This document shows positions 35,500-49,400 of a stretch of DNA of 64,000 nt, one piece after another (within the stretch, counting starts at the first letter, position 1; each line of letters begins with the position of its first letter). The notes below the pieces were generated by a model. That model was not told where the DNA came from, ran no database searches, and saw nothing but the letters and a program-made list of their open reading frames with translations. Source of the DNA: Druceiella hillmani (lineage: Eukaryota; Arthropoda; Insecta; Lepidoptera; Hepialidae); assembly GCA_039881145.1 (NCBI GenBank), contig JAYKKI010000127.1:3348001-3412000 (forward strand). The letters are read 5' to 3'. The position numbers and the translations under genes were made by a program.

Positions 35500-35880
35500 G
35501 TTGAATGATTTTTGACTTTCCTAAGACTTTCGGTCACTGGGAAGCGAGCAGTAACTTTACCCGCCCTCTCGAGCGGGAAATGGAAGGAAATTTTGTTCCA
35601 AACTTCGGAAATTTTCGCAAATTTAAATAACTCCGTTAGAGTTGGCCGGTCTCGGGGCAACGCAACAGGACGTATATAACAATATGCAAGGTAATTTTTA
35701 TTTTTTCCATGCCTTGGTATTTGTATTTAGTCTAGCGGGTATTGCTACTAACCGGTTACTTTTATTTTTGTGCCGCATTTCGATAGCGCGTCGAATAATT
35801 GGTGTTGTCGGCCAGTTGCTATGTCGATTTAAGCTATCATTTACCGATTCCTTTCAGGTTTTCTTTTGATTACTGCATAA
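35500..35880. other. Island VI, copy A
   Basis: Contains TTTACCCGCCCTCTCGAGCG, GGAAATGGAAGGAAATTTTG, TAACTCCGTTAGAGTTGGCC, and CGATAGCGCGTCGAATAATT. Copies are at 46.02-46.29 and 63.48-63.76 kb. The words are close to identical in all three copies, more so than the AT-rich flanks. The 75-codon frame at 35642-35869 is interrupted by gaps in B and C. Confidence 0.6.
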
Positions 35881-36856
35881 ATAATCCTTTTCAGGCCACC
35901 GAAACATCTTAAATCAAAAATATAGTAGACTGGCCGTTTAAATACAATAAATATTATCACTCATTGAAATACGTGAAATATTACATTAACCTGAATTACA
36001 AAACATTAAACGAAATATTTGAAAGAAATAAAATTAAGAACAATTTTCTTCTTTTTTTTTGAGGCACCTTATTTATTTCATGATTTATATGCAAATACCC
36101 ATTCATTATATTAACCCTGTGTCAGTGGATAGTAAAATACTAACATTTAAATCAAATTAAATTAATCTCACCCATGAATTAATATTTTAATTTATTTGGT
36201 AATTTCTCAACAAATCCTTGATACATTATGGGTTCTAACAATATTTGAAAATAATACCATTAAATTACATAACATAAAACAAAGGAAAAGTATTTTTATA
36301 TTAAAGTGTTAAGGCAATTTATGGATTAAAAATGCAAGAAATTTAAAACTACCCTTATAATATTTGTCAAAAGACGAAAAATACGGTAATAATGTATTTA
36401 TATGAATTAATGTTTAAATTAGAAATCCGTCTCCCAGTATGCCACGTCGCTGCTCATCAATCCTTTTTTTTGCAGGACATCATCATCATAGTTTTCATAA
36501 TTTTCCTAAAACTCCTTGTCCCTAGATTCTGCTCATCTCAATCTCGGTTTTTATATTCTCTTTTTATGTCTATTAATTACAGGCACATAATTAATTCAAA
36601 CACATCTAAGAACACATCACAGCATCTAACCACATAACGCTAACAAATCTTTTAATCGAATATTTTTAAAATAAATTGAAATTTTCAAATTTAGAACGTT
36701 TTGATTTATCTGCCAATACTTTTTAGTACGCAGACAAATATTTCCGATTATTTGGATGCATATATTTAATACTCTCTATTAATCATAGCTATTTAATTGT
36801 AATAAATAGATTAAATAATTTGTAATAAATAAATAAATTAATTTTCACCAAGTTAT

Positions 36857-37008
36857 GTAACCCTCGTTGTGCGAGTCAGATTCGCAATTAGCCGATTTGC
36901 ATTTAAATAAATTTAACACGTCCTTGCATTAAGAATAAAGGTTATATTAAATTCATTTTAATACAAACCGGTCAAGTGTGAATCTGACTCGCGCATCGAA
37001 GGTCCATA
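36857..37008. repeat. Inverted 'GCGAGTC' repeat, copy B
   Basis: GCGAGTCAGATTCGCAATTA near 36871 pairs with AGTGTGAATCTGACTCGC near 36975, with ATTTAAATAAATTTAA-like inner arms. The right arm and its flank (GGTCAAGTG, GACTCGCGCATCGA, ATAAC, AATATGGACTT, GAATAAATAT) recur in a more diverged form at 41.90-42.02 kb and 59.43-59.56 kb inside the same unit. Confidence 0.7.
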
Positions 37009-37439
37009 ACTAGTTAGATATAAATTTACTTTATTTATTATAAATTGTAACTAATATGGACTTTTTAGAGGAATAAATATTTAATTATAAATAAAGAAAC
37101 AAACAGACCTTCATCTGTACATGACATTATTTTCACACACAGATAGGGCGATTGAAAAAATGATCGAACACCAATTGAACTTTTTAACAATGTGAATAGT
37201 CGAAGAATATGAAAACATTTACTAACTCAAATTAGAAATATGTTAGAAATCAAACCTAGAAATTTTCCATTAACGTAACTGACGTAACGTGTCAGGTAAA
37301 TAAAAATAATTTGTTTCATTTTTTATGTCAAAAATAACTCTTTTAAATAACCTCTGAAACGTGCTTGGAACCAATAACTTCCAAGCTGTATTTCAAGAAA
37401 TAGTTCATAAATTTGTAAGTCATGAAAGCTCGTTTTAAT

Positions 37440-37725
37440 AAAATGAAAGGCCCCCAACATCCTGACCTTCTCCCGACCAAATGTCCCACGATAACCTCAA
37501 ATACAAACCGTCTGACCTAAATTCGAGCGATCTTCTAGCAGTAAACTTTAATATAAAATAACGCGGCGTGCCTTAAACGAAACCGCCCTATCGATGGATG
37601 AAGTCAAAGGAAAAACAAGGAAGGAAGGAAAAAACAATTTAAAAGCTCCGCAAATCTTTCGCCGCGGCAATCATCTTTGTCATTCCGCCCGCCCTGATTA
37701 AACTGGACATCAAAACTTCGATATG
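37440..37725. other. Island I, copy B
   Basis: Same order of words as copy A (TCCCGACCAAATGTCCCACG, ATAACGCGGCGTGCC, CTTTCGCCGCGGCAATCATC, CATTCCGCCCGCCCTGATTA). Differences include small gaps that change frame. Confidence 0.6.
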
Positions 37726-38153
37726 TATTTATTGCTTGGATTGTATTTAAAAATGTTCTACTCGAATATCCGAATAATCAAAGTCTATAAAATTAGTTTC
37801 CAATAAATATGCTTAATTAAATTGTCATTAAATGGTATAAAACAAAGTCGGCGTCAATGCGAGATAATCAATTATTACCAACTATTAAAATACATTAAAT
37901 TCTTATTTAATACAAAATGGCTTTCCTTTAATCTATTTAATTTATATGAAAATTATCCTTCGTATCGAATCATTTCAAAATTGACAAAGGTGATTTCCAC
38001 TAAGCGTATCAAACTCATACCGCTGGCTGATATGTGCATGAAGTAATATGCACTTGTGACTAATGCACTTGTGATAGCACACTAAGTTTTCTACTTTTTT
38101 GGATTTGGTTACAATGTTACTACTAAACTCGAATGGATTTTAAAGAAAATTGA

Positions 38154-38269
38154 TGTGTACTACAGTAATGTATCCTATGTCAATTCAGGCTATGAAATAT
38201 TTTAGCCTGGATTGACACATAGGCTACATTACTGTAGTACACACGAACGAATCCGTAGTCAGAAGCTAG
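38154..38269. repeat. Long hairpin and Helitron-like 3' end (copy B)
   Basis: TGTGTACTACAGTAATGTA at 38154 is inverted at the right arm ending 38243 with about 40 paired positions and few mismatches, around the loop TGAAATATTTT. It is followed by GAACGAATCCGTAGTCAGAA and CTAG-T (CTAG at 38266-38269). A hairpin followed by CTAG-T fits a Helitron 3' end. In copy A (30.68-30.79) the left arm and the end are more decayed. Confidence 0.65.
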
Positions 38270-38424
38270 TTAATTTCACAAAGAGGAAAGTTTTATTTGA
38301 TTCCGGGGTTTAGCACAAAAAAGTTTTGCAACTCTACGTATTTTTTTCGGAATTGTTCACGATATATTTTGGAACTTATGTGTAATGAGTATTAACGACT
38401 TAGGTAAAGAGAGTTAAAACGTGT

Positions 38425-39190
38425 CAAGTATATTTTTTATTAAACTTTCAAGCCGTTATGTCTGTAATTAAATAATACATAAACATTCAACATTAAAAAT
38501 TAAAAGACTTCAACGATATTAACACGAGTTAAAAAATTGAAAAATAAAATAAGCATCCGCCATCATGGCTTATACAGTGAACTACTATCTATAACAAAGA
38601 GATAAACAAGTTAATTGACGCAAGTTTAACTACAGGCAAAAACCTTGACCAGATTTTAATGCGAATAATTGTTTTATTAATAAAGTCAATATATATTCGT
38701 GTTTACTTTTTGCTTTATCATCAATTTCAAGTTATTTTCCTTCGCAATATGTAAACAAAAAATCATTATTTGACAAATTTGTTTAATAATGAAACTCTTT
38801 AATTTAACTTACACATATATATTTATATAAGCCTCTTAATCATTACTCATCGAATTACTATCCACGTCACCTATCGCTCCAAATAGATATTAAATGTAGT
38901 GAAACGTGGGTAACTAATCACTAATTGATTCCAACAAAGAATGGAATCGGCACAAGCGACCAAATGAAGACTAACTCAATGCATGTAATTTCAATTCAAT
39001 CAAACGTCGTATTTAGGGACGTAAATTTAACAGTTTGAAAACATTTTTAAAACTGTATTTAGAAAGTTTTGAAAAACTAACTCTTCAACAGTGGTAGACA
39101 ATGAACGCAGTAACGTTATATTGGCATTAAAAAGTAAAGTGTATCCGCACCAATCTCGTTCTAAGAGTTACAGTTATGCAATGAGTTCAA
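38425..39190. other. Gene-free block shared by copies B and C only
   Basis: The segment matches 56625-57440. Common words include GTGTCAAGTA, ACTTTCAAGCCGTTATGTCT (one-two base variants in C), and AACTAACTCAA. Copy A lacks it. No coding frame is shared. Confidence 0.6.
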
Positions 39191-39552
39191 AACATAAATA
39201 AATAAATATATGAATGAATAAAACGGGAGATATGCAGAATTGGTGGTATAACCTTGTTCTAAGTTTCAGATACCCTTGCTTTTGTATAAATATATTACCG
39301 AGAATAACTTCCATTTAATTTTATTACATACACCGGAGCATTTGCATTGTACAACCTCATATAATAACAACAATTGAATTTATTACCTACACTAAAATAC
39401 TGGTATATCGTATAACGCTCGGAAATATAATAAAACCTACACCGCTCCCCTACAATAAACTCATTAACATGAGCAGTGGGAAAACCCACACAAACCTGGT
39501 CACCGCTATTGTTTTGAAACATATAAATGCTGTTGGATGTTCCTAAGAGTTA

Positions 39553-39663
39553 ATCTTTGCTAACAGCCCACCTGAAGATGTTGTAACACAACGAAATCTT
39601 GGTCATGGTAAAGAACTTAAAGAAAGTAGAAATAATACTACATCACGTAGTTTCATTTAATTG
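39553..39663 (+). repeat. Half copy of the palindromic element
   Basis: TCTTTGCTAACAGCCCACCT, CACAACGAAATCTTGGTCAT and ACTACATCACGTAGTTTCAT correspond to the right arm at 4261-4372. The left arm is absent. The hammerhead-like motif keeps CTGAAGA, GTTGT-AAC-ACAAC, GAAA and a stem III with one T-G wobble. Stem I is weakened to CCAC/ATGG. Confidence 0.8.
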
Positions 39664-39959
39664 TGAGTACGAACCCATTTTTGATTCTTCCCTTGTCGTA
39701 TCATACACTTTGTATCAACTAGATTCTACGAATGCCGTACTGTGCTAACGGTTTATTCAAACTGCTTATATTATAAACGCAGAATTGTAAATTACGGTAA
39801 TAAACGCGTTTTATTACATTTTTTGTAATTTTTTAAACAAGTAAAGTCTCACATTAAAATATTTAACACCATGAATATGCCCCTAAAAATCTATATGAGA
39901 AAACAATACAATATACAGTTAATTCATGTATGTGTATGTAGTTATTTTAATATTTATCT

Positions 39960-39963
<4 letters not shown>

Positions 39964-40028
<65 letters not shown>

Positions 40029-40032
40029 CATA
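39964..40032. repeat. (TA)n tract, left of the Tc1 insertion
   Basis: A TA run ending in ATACATATACATACA. Together with 41155-41256 it seems to be one tract split by the Tc1 element, whose target is TA. Confidence 0.92.
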
Positions 40033-41260
<1,228 letters not shown>

Positions 41261-41629
41261 GCAACTTAGAATAAAAACATATACGGAACTTTTGGAATAA
41301 ACAATGAAACGAAATTGAATTCAGTGAGACCGTTATTATGGCACATATCACGGTATCATTTGAATTATTTAATAAACCGAATGAAGAAAAGTGCCCTGCA
41401 AAATTCATAAAAGGTAATCCCGTAGGAAAATAAAAAAAGGAAACCCTTCATGGCTTAAAGGAAAAGTTGAAGCGAATAAAAATAAAATTGTTAATTTATA
41501 TTTCGGCCAGCAAAACCCGCGAGCCCTGCGCTTAGACAAATCAGTTTCTCAAACGCAGTGACGTGATAAGAAACGCAAACGTTAGGGAAACCAGAAAATG
41601 CCATTTTCACAAAATTAGTATGCCGAATG

Positions 41630-41775
41630 AACAATTTAATGTATTAGGGAAAGCGGCCGAGCCACTCGGAGTTTTCTGTTGCTTCGGCTCTCCCTGAGGG
41701 AATGGAGCATGGCAGCCGCGAATCCTTTTGTAATAGCAACGCGACGGTCTTCGCTTCTGGATAGGCGGAAAGTTA
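41630..41775. other. Island III, copy B
   Basis: Contains CCGAGCCACTCGGAGTTTTC, GGCTCTCCCTGAGGGAATGG and TCTTCGCTTCTGG. On the minus strand it reads AMLHSLRESRSNRKLRVAR. Confidence 0.6.
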
Positions 41776-41894
41776 GCACGAACGGCAAGAGATAATTTGT
41801 CATTGACTGGTCACTGCAGGTGACCAGTCTGCTCGCTGAATTTTAGTGGCTTTAAATTATTTTTAGCAAGCCTCTAATTCTGACTTTATTGAAT

Positions 41895-42025
41895 GTAAAA
41901 AGTGACCAAGTGGGATTCTGGCTCGCTGATCGAGAGTTATGTACCTCGCTTGAAATTACTTTGTCTATCATAAGTCGTCACGAATATGACCTTTCTAGTG
42001 CAATACATATGGAATAATATGTAAC
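41895..42025. repeat. Diverged internal copy of the 'GCGAGTC' repeat arm (copy B)
   Basis: GTGACCAAGTGGGATTCTGG, CTCGCTGATCGAGAGTTATG and AATATGACCTTTCTAGTG parallel 36970-37080. The counterpart in copy C is 59430-59560. Confidence 0.6.
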
Positions 42026-42102
42026 GTATTAAGAAGGTGAAACATATATTTTATCGTGAATATCTCATAAACTATGATATCTCGAATTATAATCGTATGT
42101 AT

Positions 42103-42140
42103 GCACACACACACACACACATATGTATATATATATATAT
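42103..42140. repeat. (CA)n(TA)n microsatellite
   Basis: A CA run directly followed by ATATGTATATATATATAT. It is not present at the matching place in copy C (59640-59700). Confidence 0.9.
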
Positions 42141-42369
42141 TCGCATAAATTTCAGTATATCCATGAAAATATACTACAATAAATTCATAACTAGCCCTTT
42201 CAAGCGATAACATCCGCTATATACGGCATTTATAAAATACTATGTGCGTAACTAGTAGCCTACATCCCCCGGTACTAAAATTTCCACGTAAATATTTTTG
42301 TTTGTTTATTATTTGGATATATGCGGATAATTCTTTATTACTATTCCAAATGTAAGTCTCAAAGTCGAG

Positions 42370-42660
42370 CAGATTCTGAGAAAAACGACACTATCACTTA
42401 ATTCCTCGCAGATTAACATCAGAAACTCGGATTTTACCCAATAAAAAAAGTTATATTAAGAATATCAATAAATAATGCAATGTGTATATTCTACCTATTG
42501 TTCAAAAATATTAAAACTTTTCATTACATATTTCTGGGGAACATCATAAAAGGGAAAATATCATAATTTACAAAGAAGAGGTACGAAAATATTCGGTCAG
42601 GGGCAAATACCAGAATCTTAAACCAAATCTCATGCGGTTGAAGCCGCGGGCTAATGCTAG
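42370..42660 (+). mobile_element. Helitron-like 3' end, copy B
   Basis: GGTCAGGGGCAAATACCAGA, then GCGG-TTGAAG-CCGC (42634-42647), GGGCTAATG and CTAG at 42657-42660 followed by T. A short GC hairpin a few bases before CTAG-T is the Helitron 3' signature. Copy C has the same at 60360-60649. The 5' end (TC) was not found. Copy A has lost this part. Confidence 0.6.
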
Positions 42661-44970
42661 TCCATAAATTAAAATTTAATTAATGTTCTAAGACTCTTAA
42701 CGAATAGTTTATTTATCGTTTTTAATTTAATTAATTTATTAATGAAAAATATAATAAATGTTGAATGTAACTGCAGGAAAATTGAGGAAAATCGAAAAGA
42801 TTGAAATTCGAACAGTTCAATGAAAAAAAAATTGACGTGTAATTACCGCAATCTCGTAATGTTAAATCATGACTGAAATAAATGCCTGTGTCCGCGAAAA
42901 AACGTCTTGTCTCGTAAGAGTTCTAAGTTAAGTATCAATCGTAGATTTTGATTAATTATGATAATTCTACAACAATAATAAATCTGAATGAAAAGTTACG
43001 ACATTCAAAACTAGAGTGATTAATTTTTAATAAAACCTGAAAATGCATGTCGGAACGTACATAAAATAGAGTTCCGTAGCTTCTTATACATTTTCAATTT
43101 TTGATATAAAGTAAAAGGATTCATTTTAATTGAAAGACGATACAAATACCAGTGGCACGAAATTTATCAAATTTTTCGAATTTTACATTGTTAATAAGAA
43201 GTTAGTGAGAAAGGATACGCTGAATAAATATGAAGGCTAATATTTTATAAATTGAGCTTTAAAACAAAAAATCTATCAAGTGCAAGCTATACCGCATAGT
43301 AACTGACACCCGCAGTGAATCGCAGTTATAGCGTATTACATCGCATATGCGCGGAGCTGTGGCTGCGTTTCTGCTGAATCAATACAAACAATTTTAAAAC
43401 CTGCCCTTACACCCAAAAAATGTTCTTTACGTCGTAGCAAATATTTTTTTTCAAGAAACTTTTTCTCAAAAAGTAATAGATCCGCAGTTATAAGAACAAA
43501 ATAATTATATTGTTTATAACAATTATTCGAAGTAGAATTTTTCACCCAAACAAGGAAATACAGATTGAACTTTCGATCAATCTGTATGTCCTTCTCAATG
43601 ACCATAATTCTATTTAGACTTTTCTGAGCGACTGTTTTGGTGATAAGGATGGAGCAATGCAATTTTTAAGCTTTTTTCCCAAAAATTGTTAAACAAATTA
43701 ATTAAGACAACACATCATACATATTTTCAATTTGACCTTAAATAGGTATTCTTTTGACACCTTATACGATAATCTTTAAAACACATTTTTCTTTTTATTC
43801 CCCATTTTGATACTGGGATTAATTTCCGTGGGTACATTGAAATTAACCCCAGAATCATAATTATAAATTGACATTTTATACTACACCTTCATAATTAGGC
43901 CATCACAGTCTGCCTCTGTGGTAATTTTTACATCAAATAGTTCAAGAGAAGATCGTCTGTGAAACGAAAACACCGAAATGATTCCGTTAGTGTTTCGTTA
44001 GAATAATTTAGCCACGCGATACTAAAAACAGTAAACAAACACAATTCCATTTTGAAAAAGCTACCTACTAACATTAAATTCGATGGATATGTGAAAAAAA
44101 TTGTTCTCCTCCGCTTCAATATATTTATTTGAAATTTTAGTAAAAATCTATGCCTCCATTGAGACACTCATCTGGGACATTCACTTGTAAAACATGCACA
44201 CACATCTTAAAACAGTATAGCGAGTAACGAAAAATGTTCAGTGGAAAATTCGCCAAGAATACCATTTTCATTACATTAATTATTATGTTATCAATACATC
44301 CAAGTCTTATAAAAAACCTTGTTCTCAAGATCCATGAACGCATCATTAATATGTTATTTGCTGATAGCATTACTACAAAGTTTTAACGTTTTACAGGTAC
44401 ATCCACTAAGTCAATTAATGTGTAAAACATTTTACACTTAACAAAACTGTTCAGGCTTTTAAAACGAATGTAAACTCTCGTTTGAGAAATCCACTTAGTA
44501 AACACATTCAGCGCGAACCGTACCACAATACACATTTGCAGCACCTAATGCTAAAAGGATTATTAATTTACGACACACATAAAATAAACGCTTTTGACTA
44601 TGGTCGATAATAAAAATACTAAATCTTCACTTTTTTACCTATTATGCAATTCAGTTCATATATATGTAATGAGCAAAATATTAACTTTCCAATGATTGTT
44701 TTCAAACAGTAAAGTCTTATTGAAAACTTAAGAAAAAACATGCATCGAACCCAACTCTGGTGACTAGGGTACTATTAGTGCTTTAACTTTGTTTCACTAG
44801 TTGGAATTCGTAACGAGGATGTCAACTTTCGAGTGCTCGACTATTAAGAATACAAATAGTCAACAGATTCATGAAGATCATGAATAAATTGTAATATATG
44901 ATTGATAATAGGGATAAAGAAATGTTTCAATTAACCACGTTATATATCGTAACAGGTTATTTTGGATCAT
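42661..44970. other. Gene-free body of copy B, middle part
   Basis: Matched with copies A and C. Block 44456-44570 (with CGTTTGAGAAATCCACTTAG, CAGCGCGAACCGTACCACAA) is almost identical to 62278-62385. Copy A has a clean deletion of about 64 bp inside it. The frames at 43336-43662, 43928-44167 and 44137-44370 (-) are not kept in the other copies. Confidence 0.5.
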
Positions 44971-45705
44971 TAGGATAAATTAAAGAGGGTATGAAAAAAC
45001 TGTTTTAGGTATTAATATAAGTAGCCTACGATATGTTTTAACTTAAATTTTTTTAAGATAAATATATCGATATTTTTCCCGCAACAAAGAATTAAAGAAG
45101 CCTAATTAGTTGTATTGTTGAATATTTTGCAAATTAAGAACAATCTCAAGATAAACTCCGTAAGGTTTTACTTGGTTCAAACCGTTTGAATGTGTTTGTA
45201 AAATAGGTGTTTCCAGTTTCATTACTTCTAACTTCCAAAACGATACAGAATGCATCGTATATTGATAAAGAATACTTGAATCCCTTTGGCGCATAAAACA
45301 CGAGGGGCGGTGGTTGTTTCTTGTTGACACTTCAGATATGTTTGCGAGAGAACATCTCCTCAGATCTCCTTGTAATGAAACGGCACATGTTTTTGAACGC
45401 ATCTCAATTCACTGTTGCTCGTCGTTTGAGTTAATGAGTTATTTGATTACAATGAAACTACTAATATCGAGCGGTCTAAGTAAGTAAGATGAACAAAACA
45501 TACACCAAATCGATGGCATTAGATAAGTATTTGTATTTTGTATGCATATCCAAATTCACAAGAAATTATCACAGGACGAACAACAGTCAATCGAGACACT
45601 CTCAAAAATGCGCTTCACGTCGTCATTTCCCCTGGCGCAGATACTTCATATAACTTGATTCTGATGAAATAATTCGATAATTTGCACAAATCTATAGAAT
45701 TACAC
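44971..45705. other. Copy-B-specific segment of about 735 bp
   Basis: Copies A (34.86) and C (62.90) run straight across this position. The segment holds a 98-codon minus-strand frame (45106-45402) with no motif that I recognise. GC content is a little higher than around it. No inverted ends or target-site duplication could be found by eye. It may be an insertion, or an ancestral piece lost in both other copies. Confidence 0.5.
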
Positions 45706-46019
45706 ATGAACAATTATTTATCTTTCTCTCTCCTCGCCAACTGTACCGGTGTAGTTCATCAGTTTACGGTTACGTTAAGCGGTTTCTCTGCATCAGTCGT
45801 AACCGTACCTGTCTTGCCTTGTGAGACGTTATCACTATATTATAGTTGCTATTTAAAAAAGGTATACTAATTAATAGTGCTGTTAATTAACAGTTGTAGT
45901 TTATAAAATAATAGTTTCTAATCTATATAAACACGTATGGGTAAAAACCAACACAATCAAATTAACTGTCAATAATCAGCAATTATTTTAACTCTAACGT
46001 GGATTTAAATGATTTTTAA

Positions 46020-46290
46020 AGTAAAACACCCGGTCAATGATCAGCGGACAGTACTTTTCTCCGCCCTCTCGAGCGGAAAATGAAAGGAAATTGTGTTCCA
46101 AACTTTGGAAATTTTAGGAAATTTAAATAATTCCGTTAGAGTTGGCCGGTCTCAGCGGTTACTTTTATTTTTGTGCCGCATTTCGATAGCGCGTCGAATA
46201 ATTGGTGTTGCCGGCTAGTCGCCAGCTATCATTTACCGATTCCTTTCAGGTTTTCCATTGGTTGCTGCATAAATAATACTTTTCAGGCCA
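46020..46290. other. Island VI, copy B
   Basis: Same order as copy A, with a deletion of about 100 bp between GGCCGGTCTC and GCGGTTACTTTTATTTTTGT. Confidence 0.6.
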
Positions 46291-47075
46291 CCGAAATATT
46301 TAAAGCAAAAATAAAGAAGACCGGCTCTGTTCAAAAATAATAAACATTATCAGACATTGAAATATATGAAATAAAAATATTATATAACCTCAAATAAAAA
46401 ATTAAACAAGTCAAATTCAAAATAATTTTTTTACGTGTCTTTTAAGGCACTCAGTTTATTGATTATTTTATACTCAAATACATTTTCATAATTAACCCAG
46501 TATCAGTGGCGCAGAAAATTCAACATGAATATTAAATGGAATCAATATGTAAGACGGATTAAAATTTTAATTTATTCGGATTAATATTTTAATAATTTCT
46601 CAATAAATCCTTTGTATATTTGGATTTAAACAATACTTGAAACTCCTACCATAAAATTATAAGACATAAAATATAGAAAAAGTATTTTTATACAATATAC
46701 GGATTAAAAAATGCAAAAAACAACTTGTATTTTTAACATTTACCGAAATACAAAAAATACAGCAATAATGTGTTTCTATGAATTAATATTTAAATTAGAA
46801 ATCTGTCTTCCATCATGCCACGCCACTGATAATCGACCTTATTTTGCGAGCCATTATCATCATCGTTTTCACAAAACTGCCTATTCCCAGATTATGTGCA
46901 TCTCAATCTTGGACTTTACGTTCTCCTTTTTCCCATAAATATTCTCAAATGCGTTTTCTTTCCAGTAATGTTCTCTCACCTTCTTATTAAATAAGTGGTC
47001 CAATCAATTATTTTACTTGAGATATATTTAATATTGTCTATGAATTACAAGCAACTAATTCATAAAACTTTAATT

Positions 47076-47679
47076 TAAGCAGTTGTTGATTATTTTCGCT
47101 CATGCCGCCGGGAACAAATCTTAAAATTCGTCTTTCAAAAGATGCAAGTTTATATTACTCTACATAAATACCGTATCCTAATTGGAAAAAAACGAAGCCT
47201 TATAATTTTATTTACGTGTCCGTAGGTTTGTTACAGTTGTTCTTCTCAGGAACCGTTTAATGTAGCAAATTGAAAAATACAGCGACAAAGTATTTACTCG
47301 TGAATTTTATAGTATGTGGTTGACATAAAAAAAGATTTATGTATAATTTTAGAGGTAGCACATAATGCAATAAAAATGTTCTTTTAACATTGCCTGTTAA
47401 GGTGTATCAATTAAAAGATAAAGATAAAAGTTTCAATTAAAAGATAAATATTAAGAATTGAAAACCATATTTTTATGATTTTATTTAGGACAGTTCCATA
47501 GCGGTTGTTGAAAAAAATCTACAAAAAATGTATATCAGAGTAACAGAATAATTTAGGATTTCCGAAAAAAATTGTAGTACGGACTAATAAATCCAAGCTA
47601 GCAAAATGAACTTAGAGCTTCGTATTTATGCTGGCATATTTCTAAATGAACCGTTGAATGGCTGGTTAATTGTTGGAAA

Positions 47680-47750
<71 letters not shown>

Positions 47751-49120
47751 TATTTAATAATTATTCATAATGATGTCTGTATTCTTAGGAATATACGCAA
47801 GAGATGTAAATATTTAATTCAGCGATAGAATACTAAGAATATCGCAATATCGTTGACAAATTGTAGTAATTACACAGGTCTGAAGGATTTCCATGCAATT
47901 TTGGTCAGATCTAAAGATTATATTAACATTATCGGCACGTATTAAAAATTGAACAGACTCAAAGTAAATATTTCCACGAGTATTAATATTCCAATCAAGG
48001 AAAGCTTTTTCCAAGACAACTATTTTTTTAAATGCAATGAAGTTAGGCAGATAGGTTTTTGAAGCTATGTTTTTAATTTTGAAGAACATTATGGTGAGAT
48101 GTTTCAGTAGATACATACTTGCTCACTACATCAATAACCACTTTCCATTTCAAAAAGCTTTTAAAATTTTAAATATTTGTAAATTAGGCAATGGAATATA
48201 TTCTGACGACTGATTCTACTAAATCTATTATTTTACAGTCCTATTTTAGTAAACAGGAGCGTAAATCATATCTGTCCATTACGAAACATGCAAGACAAAT
48301 ATTTTGATTGCAACCGTTTTTCAAAGACGCGAAGTATTCAATACAGACGCACTAGGCAGAGATGCGCAGTATTGAAAGTTAATTAAAGTCACCCGCTCAG
48401 CGGTGAAGTATGCAGCAGTGGATAACACTTCGTTAAAACTTATTACTTCGAATAATTTACTTGAATGAAACCAATTAAAGTTCGGCGAACGATGTCCTAT
48501 CTCGAGACGTTCATCGACATTATTCATTATTGTTTACGCGCTACGCTAGACCTTGTAGCGTCTAATTCGTTTTGAAGTTACATTTATTAAAAAAAAATAT
48601 CGACTATTTTCATATTACGATTATACTATGAGTTTAATAAAAACACTTAAAAAAATTGTTTGAGTTCGTAACAAGTAGATATACGTAGGAATTTTTGAAA
48701 TAAAATAAAATATATTTCGTTCAACCCACTTCCTCATAAAGAAATCTAATTGCAAGTGTGTGATTATTTGTATTTAGGATAAAACCTACATATGACGAGT
48801 TCTTGCCCGCGGCTTCACCTGTGTGGTTTTTGCAAAATGTGCTCTTCACTTTATGAATATATGCAGAGACCAGAATTCCTCATTCCTGTAATTTTTTTTC
48901 TAATTACTAAACTAGAAATTATAAGTTTACTTTAACAAACGAATTTCTGGAGTTAAGTGTAATTTCTTGCTATTAAAAAAAATTATTTATATAAAGATTC
49001 ATAAGTTTTAAAAATAAACATTTAAAGATAGTACTTTACTGCAGTTCAGTGAAATAAAAATTCAATTTGATGTGCAGAAGTTGAATAAATAGAATAAAAT
49101 TTATTCTACCGTGAGACGCT
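47076..49120. other. Gene-free AT-rich sequence after copy B
   Basis: It includes a (TA)n run at 47682-47752. A reverse-strand GAAGCCGCGGGCAAGAAC near 48785-48830 may be a decayed Helitron 3' end. The minus-strand frames at 47814-48116 and 48321-48527 have no motif. Confidence 0.4.
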
Positions 49121-49149
49121 CTTTTATACCCAAAAATCTATAGAACAAT

Positions 49150-49400
49150 ACATTTAAATGAGACAGAACATAAGAATAAAGATAAGACATACAGTGAAAG
49201 AGACAGAATATAGCAGTCAGGTGGTGCGAAGTCCGCGCATAACCTCCTCGCACATCTATATATATACCCTCTCTGAGCGTACTCGCTTTTTTCGCCGTCG
49301 ATCACCGAGAGGAGCGGACGTTCCGAAGTTCCGCCTCTGCGCCCTAAAATGATGGCTTTTTTAAGATGAGAGCACGGAGACAAGGTCGTACAGTGCATCT
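49150..49400. promoter_or_regulatory. GC-rich block with TATA-like element, tentative promoter or LTR
   Basis: GC-rich sequence (TTCGCCGTCGATCACCGAGA, GGAGCGGACGTTCCG, GAAGTTCCGCCTCTGCGCCC) lies next to TATATATATACCCTCTCTGA (about 49257-49276). On the minus strand this gives a GGGTATATATATAGATG box between the GC-rich part and a CT-rich tract. That arrangement could be a core promoter or the LTR of a retrotransposon. No gene, tRNA-primer site or second LTR was found, so the assignment is weak. Confidence 0.2.

Noticed and set aside
35642..35869. 75-codon frame in island VI as a conserved gene
   Set aside because: It needs a non-ATG start, and copies B and C carry deletions that break the frame.
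47682..47752. (TA)n run as the end of a Tc1 element
   Set aside because: No terminal repeat motif like those at 25.9 or 40.0 kb lies on either side.
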